From Corynebacterium urealyticum DSM 7109 (lineage in GTDB: Bacteria > Actinomycetota > Actinomycetes > Mycobacteriales > Mycobacteriaceae): 64,000 nt of DNA. Of this stretch, positions 56,568-64,000 are shown in pieces. The DNA is taken from positions 1,426,001 to 1,490,000 of the forward strand of contig NC_010545.1 in the NCBI RefSeq assembly GCF_000069945.1, read 5' to 3'. The translations under genes were made by a program, and so were the position numbers. How positions within the stretch are numbered: position 1 is the stretch's first letter; every line of letters starts with the position of its first letter. The notes beneath the pieces were generated by a model that saw only the letters and a program-made list of their open reading frames with translations, was not told the DNA's origin and ran no database searches.

Positions 56568-57536
56568 ATGCAGCTGCCAGAGGGAAGAACCATCGACGTG
56601 CGCGATCTTACGTCACTTGCGCCCGCGTTTAAGAAGGGCGACTCGGAGTGTGGGGTCTACCGCCTCCACTTCGAAAATGGAGAGGCATACCCGGGCAAGT
56701 CCAAGAATGTAGTGAGCCGATTTGCGAATCATAGACGACGATGGCCAGACATCGTTGCCGTCGATTTCTTCCCGATGCCGGAAGACCAAATCACGGCCGC
56801 GGAGCAATTTTTAATCACCGAGACTGAAGCGCAATACTCGGTGCGAAACATCATGCTCACCAACCGGCCACGGGGAAATGACACTGCTGAGATCGTGACC
56901 CTGAATGGCTCAACCGTGTCGCTGCCGTGGGAGCGAGAACGTGCGAAAGGCGCCACTCAGTCGTATGCGGACGAGTTCGACGCGAAGCCCGCCCAGCTTC
57001 TTCGGCACCCCGAATTCCCAGAAATTCGTGCTTTGCTTGGGTGGTACATCGCCTACACCATGCCAGACCCGGCAGCGACCGCAGGCCAACTATGGACGGT
57101 GACATGTATGCCGTCGACAAATCGCACTCGAACTGAGCACCGCCTGGTCACGCTGTCCTGTGGAAACCTGGAGACTCTGTTCATTGTGGCGAGCAAATCG
57201 GTGGATTACGCCAACGACCCGAACGCGTTCGTCGCCGTAAACGTGAACACGGCGCTCTTGGACAGCCACACGCAGTTCCGAGATCCATCCGGTCGTTGGG
57301 CGGTTTTCAGTCGCGGGTACAGAGGAGAGAAGGTGTCGAGTCTCCAACTCGACCTGGGCACTCTGCTCGCAGTCATCGACGGCCATATCGAATTTCCGCA
57401 TTTCGACGAATTGCTTGCTGAGGCATACACGCTCAATACCCGCCTCATGCGCCGCGGCTCCACGATGTATTCGCGCTTCCACAACGAGAAGCTCGCGGAC
57501 CTGCTCCTCGCGGAGGCCGTGACCTGGGAGGAATAG
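56568..57536 (+). CDS. GIY-YIG-type nuclease domain protein
   Basis: 322 residues from ATG 56568; the frame is open to 56499. Residues about 30-100 form a degenerate GIY-YIG domain: GVYRLHFENGEAYPGKSKNVVSRFANHRRRW keeps the G-[VI]-Y, Y-x-G, the catalytic-type Arg (SRFANHR) and His. ITAAEQFLITETE supplies the late acidic/Asn-like position. The remaining 220 residues are not recognised. A leaderless promoter drives it. It sits between Mrr and ISP remnants, so a defence or mobile-element role is likely. GIY-YIG homing and restriction nucleases are the closest known types. Confidence 0.7.
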   Translation: MQLPEGRTIDVRDLTSLAPAFKKGDSECGVYRLHFENGEAYPGKSKNVVSRFANHRRRWPDIVAVDFFPMPEDQITAAEQFLITETEAQYSVRNIMLTNRPRGNDTAEIVTLNGSTVSLPWERERAKGATQSYADEFDAKPAQLLRHPEFPEIRALLGWYIAYTMPDPAATAGQLWTVTCMPSTNRTRTEHRLVTLSCGNLETLFIVASKSVDYANDPNAFVAVNVNTALLDSHTQFRDPSGRWAVFSRGYRGEKVSSLQLDLGTLLAVIDGHIEFPHFDELLAEAYTLNTRLMRRGSTMYSRFHNEKLADLLLAEAVTWEE

Positions 57537-57539
57537 AGC

Positions 57540-57938
57540 CTAACCTTCCAGCCCCTGCACGATCCGCACCGTCTCCACTGCCACACGTGTGACCTTAGCA
57601 ATGAGGTCCAGGATGTAGAGCGGATTGCCCACCTCGTCGGCCCAGTCGTTGGGGTCGTTGACAATCCCGGACGCTTTATCCCGCTTCACCTGGTAACGAT
57701 CAATCAGCCACGCCAACGCAGAACGCGACCTCAACACATACTCGTCAGCCTCAGCAGGGATACCGCTTATCGTCACGCGCTTGTTGTAAATCAGCTTGGT
57801 GACATCATTGACGCTCTTTCCTGTCTCCGGGTCCTTCTTGCGTGCCCACTTCATCTTCAACACACGCCAGGTATCCGGGTCGGACTCATTGCCCTTCACC
57901 GCGATGCCCAGGGGGCACGGGCCCTCGCCCTTATCCAC
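57540..57938 (-). pseudogene. C-terminal fragment of a type ISP restriction-modification enzyme
   Basis: 132 codons. WRVLKMKWARKKDPETGKSVND, VTISGIPAEADEYVLRSRSALAWLIDRYQVK and SGIVNDPNDWADEVGNPLYILDLI are the end of the large type ISP helicase-nuclease-methylase proteins (COG4889-like), normally over 1,500 residues. The frame opens only shortly before the match, so this is the 3' piece. Another piece of the same kind of protein lies on the same strand at 61190-61521. The intervening 3.2 kb carries unrelated genes. Confidence 0.8.
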
Positions 57939-58058
57939 ACATGTAGAGCAAACATGCTGGCAAACGGTACGAAACGGACCTCGAACAGCGATTCCTCAGG
58001 TAACATACCAGCTGTCAATCCGGATCAAGTTCTTTACATGCGCGAGCAGGAGGAAATC

Positions 58059-60360
58059 ATGCTGACAAAAGTACTGAGCATTAAAGGGATAGGATTGCTC
58101 CACGGCGCCAAGACGGAAAAGCCAAACTTTTTCCGCAAAGCAACGCTTCTCTACGCGGAGAACGGGCGAGGAAAATCTACCTTCGCGAGTCTCTTGACCT
58201 CCTGCTCTACTGCGGACGCTGAACTAATTGAAGAACGCGCCACCATTGACGCAGGGGTGGAGCCTTCGGCGGAACTCATGTTTGGCAACTCGGCAGCGAG
58301 ATATGAAGATGCCGCCTGGAGCGGATATAAACCAAATATCATCGTCTACGACGGCAACTTCGTAAACAATAACGTCCATTCGGGCATGGAAGTTACGTCA
58401 AGCCAACGGGCAAATCTCCTAGACTTCGCGCTCGGCGTCAATGCAGTTAGAGCCAGAGCCGATGAAGCCCGGGCTACAGATCGCGCAAAAACGGCGGGTC
58501 AACTTGTCAAGTCACTGAAGGAGGAGTTGCAGGCTCTTACAAAGGACGAAATGTCCTTGCCACAGTTCCGAGCGCTATCTGAAGATGCGAAGATTGACGA
58601 AAAAATCTCGGACGCTGAACAACGGCTGGAAGCGATAAAAAAGAGTCGCAGAAATCAAGCGCAAGCCACTGCCGCAAACATTCCGTTTTCCCGAGTTGAA
58701 TATCGACTCGATTTTTTCACTCCTGAACCGCACGCTTGAAAGTGTTCATGCGAAAGCCGCCGCGAAAGTGACGGAGCATCTGGGGCACCTGGAAGATTCA
58801 AACTCGGCTGCATGGGTGCAGCGCGGGCTCGAACTAGCACAAAACGAGAATTGTCCATTCTGCGGCCAAGATGTCAGTCGCGTGGAACTACTGGAAATGT
58901 ACCGCATCTATTTTGATCGAGCTTACAGCGATCTCCAGAAAAGTGTCGCAGATACGTCGGTAAAAGTCTTCTCTTCAGTAAACGCGGCGATAGTCGATCA
59001 AGCAGTGACGAACCGGCTGCGCAATAACGAAACAATCGAACAGTGGGAAGGTCACGTAACACTAAACCCGCTGACTGGAGAGAATGACGACCTGGCCCGG
59101 GCTTCGTTGGAGAATCTGCGCGACCTATTGGAATCGCTCTTTGCCCGTAAAACGTCTGCGCTCACAGAGGCGCACGGCAGCAACGATGAAGTGAAAGAAG
59201 CCGCCCGGTTGTGGCAGCAGGCTAAATCGGTTTACGACGATGAGAACTCGATCGTGGAAGGTTACACAAAAAGTATCGAGGACTACAAAAGTTCACTCGC
59301 CTCAGCGTCGCTTGATGATGTTAGTAAGGAACTCAAGCACCTTTCCGTCGTTAAGGCTCGATTCAGTACCGACGCTGTCACGATCATCGATAAATTGAAA
59401 GATGCCGAAGCCGACCTTAAAGATGCTGAACGGGAGAAGAAGACTGCTCGCGACACATTGAATCAAACTATGGTCGGTACACTTAGCCAATTCAAAGAGG
59501 ACATCAACTCTCATCTCGACGAGTTTAACGCCGAATTTCGCATCAACGAATTTAGTCACAACTATCGCGGAAAGAGCCCGCAGGCTGAGTACGGGATACA
59601 GTTGCGTGGCGAGGCAATAGAACTAGCGGGGGGACGCCCAACATTCGCCACCGCCTTGAGCGAGGGCGATAAGAAGACGATGGGGTTCGCATTCTTCGCG
59701 GCTTCGACTCTGGCTGATCCAGATCTCGGAAAGAAGATTGTGGTAATTGATGACCCTATGAGTAGTCTTGACGCACCTCGTCGGGATCACACCATTGAGG
59801 TCCTTGACCAAATCTCCGCGCGTGCTGAGCAAGTCATTATTATCGCACATGATGCCCATTTTCTCCGAGCGATGCAGGGCAAATTTGAGAAGAGGTTTGA
59901 GAAAGACGAAATAGGGACGCTGCATCTGAAGATGGTGAAGAATGGCTACTCTGATTTCGATACTCTGGACCTTGATTATCTTTGCCAATCGCAGTATCTC
60001 GCCGACTATAAACTTGTGACAGGCGTTGTTGCAGGTGAGATAAACGATCCTGAAGGAGTTGCACGAGGCGCTGTCGCACTGCGACCACTTTTGGAAGGCT
60101 ATCTTCATAGGAAGTACCCAGGGATCATCCCTACGGGTATCACGCTAGGGCGCGCCATCGAAACGATTGAAAGTAAAGGCGGGACAAATTCACCGTGCGC
60201 CGCAATGTTCGACCGTGTCGAAGAGTTGCACAAGATGAATAAGTACGCCAGCAAGTTCCATCACAATACGCAACCAGACATGGTAGCCGCCCAGCGGGAA
60301 AGCCAGTCTGCGATTGTAAACAACGGTGCGAGGATTCTAGAGTTCATTCACTCTGCGTAG
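58059..60360 (+). pseudogene. PrrC/RloC-like AAA_13 ATPase (anticodon-nuclease type), frameshifted
   Basis: About 766 residues when one extra base near 58685-58688 (CCGTTTTCCCGAG) is removed. As written, the frame stops at 58739 and the rest is open from TTG 58696. AGGAGG lies 6 bp before ATG 58059. Walker A is ENGRGKST (34-41), a C-x2-C zinc-hook-like CPFCGQ is near 265-270, the ABC signature LSEGDKK near 533 and Walker B IVVIDDPMSSLD near 564. The C-terminus has R-x3-E (R675, E679) and NKYASKFHH (H734/H735), resembling the R-E-H triad of PrrC/RloC tRNA anticodon nucleases. Neighbouring type I R-M supports a defence role. Indel or sequencing error is possible. Confidence 0.75.
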
Positions 60361-60415
60361 AGAGATGCAAGAACGAAGGTCGCTACTGTTCCTCACTGAA
60401 GAGTTGGCTGACGCC

Positions 60416-60624
60416 TTATTGCAACTCCCTTGCTATCCCCGGCATTCGCTTGAGGTTCAGTGGCATTTTACCTAGTTCCGCCTGCACTAGCGAAGATACA
60501 GATAAACCGGCGTTATGCGCGAGTCGCTCCTGACTGATGCCGAGGTGTTTTCGCGGGTAGCAATGCGCCGACCAAACCATTGGAGGAACTCTTCAATTTG
60601 AGGATCGCTATTGTCGTTGTTCAC
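60416..60624 (-). pseudogene. XRE-family helix-turn-helix regulator, frameshifted
   Basis: Starting at GTG 60624 (VNNDNSDPQIEEFLQWFGRRIATRE), the frame must shift by one base near 60560 to continue KHLGISQERLAHNAGLSVSS and LNLKRMPGIARELQ, ending at TAA 60416-60418. The second part is a textbook XRE helix-turn-helix. Size (about 68 aa) matches small R-M controller (C) or phage-type regulators. Confidence 0.7.
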
Positions 60625-60726
60625 GCATCGAATTTGTCTGCGACTAGTCTCAGACTCCAGAGCGTGAAGAAACAGCACTAGCCGCCTAGTAGTACTCTGC
60701 TAGGTGGTGATTTTCTTGACCTGGAG

Positions 60727-61265
60727 ATGACCCAACGAACCGCCCTTCTGCCCTCGCCCTACCCTTCACGATTGCCCTCTTGCTCTGCGGTTGCTCAGGG
60801 AACGCGGGTATCCCCACCTCCGAGCCAACCCAAGGGGTTACCCCTGTTGCAACGTCGACCGACGCGCGAGGGAACTCGACTTCGCCAGCAGGTCTCTATC
60901 TGGATGTCACCGCCCATCCAGGGACTCAGCAGATCTCGATGCTGCAGTGCTGGCAGACCGCTGCGCCGGGCAAGGACGCGACCGTGTACGAACCCTTGGA
61001 GGATACGTACACTCTCGAACTTAACGGCGAGACCCGGATGTTCGACACGGCGACCGATTCATGGACGCCCGACGAAGACCTGTCGGAATCTGTCTTGTTG
61101 AATCGGGATACTGATGACAAGCCAACGATCACAAGTGGGGGCGAAGCAGACGCAATCGATTGGCGGGCCGTTAAGTGCAGCTCGAAGCTGAACAGCTCAC
61201 CATCCGAGGCCGCAGCAGGCTCCCAGGTGAAACGCGAGAAATACCGACCGGCGTTCGAGCCGTAA
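60727..61265 (+). CDS. Small lipoprotein, 5' end disrupted
   Basis: The frame ending at 61265 encodes a lipobox (ALLLCGC, Cys in LCGCSGNAG) and an acidic domain of about 155 residues. Upstream it reads hydrophobic residues (PSALALPFTIALLL) but has no start codon before a TGA at 60717. ATG 60727 (MTQRTALL) lies in another frame, so one base seems missing near 60745-60755. TTG 60780 would give a protein without a full signal. The last 25 or so codons are antisense to the ISP remnant, so the original 3' end may be lost. Function unknown. Confidence 0.5.
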
Positions 61266-61521
61266 AGAGCCAAGTCCGGAAGCAGATTAGTCGCAAAGGC
61301 ACTGTAGGGTTTCACCGCGCCTACGGTCATCTGAGCAAACCCGATGATGTTGTGGTGCTGCGTCGGGAACATCGACGGCAACTGATACACCATGTCGTTG
61401 AGTTCTTTCGCAAAGTAACTGCGCTGTTTGAAAAACGGACGGTACAACGATGTATACACACGGTCTGTATTAACCGTAATCTCAGTTCCGCGGGCTAACT
61501 CCTGCTTCAAGCTGCGGTTCC
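61190..61521 (-). pseudogene. Internal fragment of a type ISP restriction-modification enzyme
   Basis: The minus-strand frame SWNRSLKQELARGTEITV, VYTSLYRPFFKQRSYFAKEL, VYQLPSMFPTQ, FATNLLPDLALYGSN and RYFSRFTWEP matches the conserved region just upstream of the C-terminal domain of type ISP enzymes. It is followed not by the expected continuation but by DNA that codes a lipoprotein on the other strand. Together with 57540-57938 it indicates one disrupted gene. Confidence 0.75.
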
Positions 61522-61758
61522 ATGAACCTTGCGTGCTTTCGACGGGGCTGTGGCCAGCAGGTCTTCGGCCAGGGCGTAGGTAGCAGCGCCTTCTTCGCGG
61601 AGGGCTTCATCGAGACCGGGGCGAGACCACTTGGCATCATTAATGGTGTCGCTGTCGCTGTGCTTAGGGTCGCAACCAACGTCGATGAGGCCCTTGCGTT
61701 GCGTGTCCAGCGACTGCCCCTGACGGGAGGTCGAGACGCGCGCGTAGCCGATCAACAT
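61507..61758 (-). pseudogene. Truncated serine recombinase (resolvase/invertase)
   Basis: 83 codons. MLIGYARVSTSRQGQSLDTQRKGL is the N-terminal catalytic start with the nucleophile Ser9, followed by AKWSRPGLDEALREEG, a degenerate form of the usual S/T-x-R-P-x-L/F-D/x-x-L block. After about 57 residues the sequence becomes unrelated and stops. The Arg-rich part of the active site and the DNA-binding domain are missing. It starts 2 bp after the hsdR stop. Confidence 0.75.
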
Positions 61759-61760
61759 GC

Positions 61761-64000
61761 CTACTCACCAGCCAGTTCTTCCTCGGTCACGCTGAGGTCG
61801 GCAGGCAACGCGCCGTCGATGATGTAGGTGCGCAGCAGCTTGTCCAGCATTGCACGGACCTTGAACTTCGATACCGGTGCACCGGTGGCCTCAGCGAAGT
61901 ATGCTGCCGCTAGGTCAAGGTCAACCGATTCTTTCAGGTCATCGAAGCGCCCGTACTCGTTGATGGTTGTTGCTGTAACCCGGATGTCGAGAATTCGGTG
62001 CAGCTGCACCATGTCCAGCCCCAGGCGCTCATGCAGCCGTACCAGCTGCCGGTCGCGCTCGGTGATGCGGTACTCGTTGATGTAGTCGTGCACTGTCTTA
62101 CCCGGTTGCAGGGTCACGTCACCTGCTTGGAGGTCGTGCAGCCAGCGGTTAGCGTAGCGCTGGTCATCCTTACTCAGACGCGCGAAGCTGTCATGCAGCT
62201 CTTCCAGCAGGTCATCGAGCACATCCTGCGGCACGCCGTCCTGGAGGGCCTTGAGGTACTTGTCGAACTTGCTGTTGAGGTACTCGGCATCAATGCGGTC
62301 GGTGTCGATGTGCGTGATGTGCACGTCAATGTCGAAGGGTGCATCCTCAGGCAACTGCTCTGAGTCGTCGCCTGCTTTGCCGAGTTCCTTATAACGGGTC
62401 ACCAGCGTGGTGTAGGTGTCCTCGGTAAGTTCCACCACGATAGGCTCCAGCGGGGCATCGAAGTAGTAGGTGTCCTTGTCCCAGGTGAAGCCCTGCACCT
62501 GCGCGGCCTGAAGTTCCCGGTACATGCGGTTGAAGGTCTTGGCGAACTCGCCTTGGTCTGCCTCAACGTCGGGTAGCTGCGAGAAGTCCGGCTGGCCGGT
62601 CTTCGGGTCTGTAAACAGCGCCTCGATGGTAGCGAAGCACTCGTTAGTGGACTTGAGATGGTCACCGAGGTGGTCCACGAACAGACCGAGGGGGCGGTCG
62701 CCGGAGTAGAGCTTTACCGCCCGGTCGATGTTGCCCCGCATAGTGTGCGGTCTGCGGTAGTAGCGGATGGACCCGAAGGGCTTTTCCGGGCCGAAGATGC
62801 GGTTGGTGCGCGAGAAAGCCTGGATGATGGATTCGTATTCGATTACCTTGTCCAGGTACAGGGTGTTGAGCCACTTGGAGTCGAAGCCGGTGAGCATTTG
62901 GTCCACGACGATGAGCAGGTCGATGTGTTGGCTGCGGTCCTCGAGGAAGGCCTTGGCGTTGTAAGGCTTCTTGTGGGCTAGGCGCTTGGAGACGTCCTTT
63001 TTGAACTCATCATGGGTCGGCATGGTGAAGTGCTGGCCGTAGGTGTTGTTGTAGTCGCGGAGAATCTCCAGCAGGCCGTCTTCCTTGAACAGCTGATTGT
63101 CCCCGGCGTTGTCGATGTTGGGGTCGAATAGTGCTGTCACGTTGATATGCGGGTACTGGTTTTTGAAGATGCGGTAGTACTCCACGGCGTCGGGGATGCT
63201 GGAGGTCGCGAGGATGGCATGGAACATGCTGTTGCGGCTCAGCTGCATCCAGTGCTCGTTGATGTCGCTGGCGACAGCCTCGCGGTGGTTTGCCTTTTCA
63301 TACTGGGTCGTCGGCAGGTAGTCCTCGATGCCCTTGGTGACACGCTTATAGGTGCTGTTGCCTTTATCATCCTTTTCCAGCTCATAGATAGAGGCCATAG
63401 GGACCTGCTTCTTGTCCATGAACTTGCTGTAGACTGCCGCCTTCTGCGGGTCCGAAAGTACTTCCTCTACGGTCTTGGCCTTGGCCGCCTGGAGGGCGAC
63501 CACGGTGCGCACGTCATGTGCCCTGAAGGTCTCCACCATCTCCGGGTCGAAGCTCAACACATTCTTATCGCGGATGCCATCGGCAATCGAGTAGCGGTGT
63601 AGCTCATTGCCGAACAGGGTGGTCGTGGTGGAGTGCTTCTTCTGGTTCTCATCGTGGATGGGCGTGCCGGTGAAGCCAAAGAACAGCGCGTTCGGCAAGG
63701 TACGCTTGACGGAGGCGAGCATGTCACCGAAGGTGGTGCGGTGTGCCTCATCGACGATGAAGACCACGCGCTTGGAACGGATGAGGTCCAGGTCAGCTGT
63801 CTTCATAGTCTCAGCGTTGACGCGGCTCATCTTGTGCAGTGAGGTCACGATGAGGGTGGAGCGCTTGTCCTTGAGCAGCGTTGCCAGGTTGGCAGCACTG
63901 GAGGTGTCCTCCACCGCGATGCTGTCACCGCCGTAGCTGACGTAGTTCTCCAGCGACTGCGTGCCCAGCTCCACACGGTCGAGCAGGAACACTACCTTGT
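61761..64000 (-). CDS. hsdR: Type I restriction enzyme R subunit, C-terminal part
   Basis: At least 745 residues; the 5' end lies beyond base 64000. KVVFLLDRVELGTQS, VVFIVDEAHRTTFGDML (DEAH box), FFGFTGTPI (motif III) and IIQAFSRTNRIFGPEKPFG (motif VI) are SF2 translocase motifs of HsdR, then a helical C-terminal domain for binding HsdM/HsdS. The nuclease domain would be N-terminal and outside the window. The subunit cuts DNA after ATP-driven translocation when the site is unmethylated. No hsdM or hsdS is visible here; they would lie upstream, past the window end. Confidence 0.93.
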   Translation of the reverse strand, partial: KVVFLLDRVELGTQSLENYVSYGGDSIAVEDTSSAANLATLLKDKRSTLIVTSLHKMSRVNAETMKTADLDLIRSKRVVFIVDEAHRTTFGDMLASVKRTLPNALFFGFTGTPIHDENQKKHSTTTTLFGNELHRYSIADGIRDKNVLSFDPEMVETFRAHDVRTVVALQAAKAKTVEEVLSDPQKAAVYSKFMDKKQVPMASIYELEKDDKGNSTYKRVTKGIEDYLPTTQYEKANHREAVASDINEHWMQLSRNSMFHAILATSSIPDAVEYYRIFKNQYPHINVTALFDPNIDNAGDNQLFKEDGLLEILRDYNNTYGQHFTMPTHDEFKKDVSKRLAHKKPYNAKAFLEDRSQHIDLLIVVDQMLTGFDSKWLNTLYLDKVIEYESIIQAFSRTNRIFGPEKPFGSIRYYRRPHTMRGNIDRAVKLYSGDRPLGLFVDHLGDHLKSTNECFATIEALFTDPKTGQPDFSQLPDVEADQGEFAKTFNRMYRELQAAQVQGFTWDKDTYYFDAPLEPIVVELTEDTYTTLVTRYKELGKAGDDSEQLPEDAPFDIDVHITHIDTDRIDAEYLNSKFDKYLKALQDGVPQDVLDDLLEELHDSFARLSKDDQRYANRWLHDLQAGDVTLQPGKTVHDYINEYRITERDRQLVRLHERLGLDMVQLHRILDIRVTATTINEYGRFDDLKESVDLDLAAAYFAEATGAPVSKFKVRAMLDKLLRTYIIDGALPADLSVTEEELAGE

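Noticed and set aside
60487..60678. 63-codon minus-strand ORF taken as a complete protein
   Set aside because: Its C-terminal part is out of frame with a clear XRE helix-turn-helix, so it is treated as a frameshifted regulator.
60727..61101. 124-codon frame MTQRTALLPSPYPS...
   Set aside because: Beyond the first few codons it is Arg/Pro-rich noise; the neighbouring frame has the lipobox and acidic domain.

Overview
The window looks like a chromosome segment of a high-GC Corynebacterium. Evidence: the division and cell-wall (dcw) genes, a PknL kinase beside an Rv2175c-type protein, GT-C and PimB'-type mannosyltransferases, an LtsA-type asparagine synthetase, the qcrCAB/ctaE/ctaCF respiratory block, and lipB-lipA next to the E2 dihydrolipoamide acyltransferase are arranged as in corynebacteria and mycobacteria. 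Operator motifs typical of corynebacteria (LexA, McbR, GlxR, MraZ) also occur. I cannot fix the species.

Layout. 1-6.6 kb: dcw operon on the minus strand (mraZ, rsmH, ftsL-like, ftsI, murE, start of murF) with MraZ-type repeats upstream. 7-10 kb: DUF3040 protein, HEPN protein and GNAT gene diverging around an SOS box, then metF with an McbR box over its 5' end. 10.2-14.8 kb: idsA, a CrtI-like oxidoreductase and an MptA-type mannosyltransferase. 14.7-17.7 kb: Rv2175c-like protein and PknL. 18-24.4 kb: class II DAHP synthase, exoribonuclease AS, acyltransferase-3 protein, lysophospholipid acyltransferase, ROK glucokinase, PimB'. 24.4-27.7 kb: two NlpC/P60 hydrolases and a DnaQ-like exonuclease. 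27.9-36 kb: bc1-aa3 supercomplex genes interrupted by trpD. 36-44.5 kb: ltsA/asnB, an A-type Fe-S carrier, DUF3043 protein, cobT, a small island between 61-bp direct repeats, ilvE, pepA. 44.5-51.5 kb: a frameshifted hypothetical, triple-lipoyl E2, lipB, lipA, DUF4191 protein, LysE exporter, RDD protein. 51.6-54.3 kb: a two-gene unit for a possible WXG/Esp-like protein and a membrane-anchored Cys-rich partner. 54.6-56 kb: glnA.

From 56 kb to the end the window becomes an accessory defence island. It holds an Mrr C-terminal remnant, a GIY-YIG protein, two separated pieces of a type ISP restriction enzyme on the same strand, a frameshifted PrrC/RloC-like AAA ATPase, a broken XRE regulator, a lipoprotein with a damaged start, a truncated serine recombinase, and hsdR of a type I R-M system running off the end. 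The best reading is that an insertion of about 3.2 kb carrying the ATPase split the ISP gene.

Functional links: the dcw genes, NlpC/P60 hydrolases, PknL and LtsA act on peptidoglycan and division. MptA, PimB' and the acyltransferases build lipoglycans and phospholipids. The qcr and cta genes form the terminal respiratory branch. LipB and LipA make the lipoyl groups carried by the neighbouring E2.
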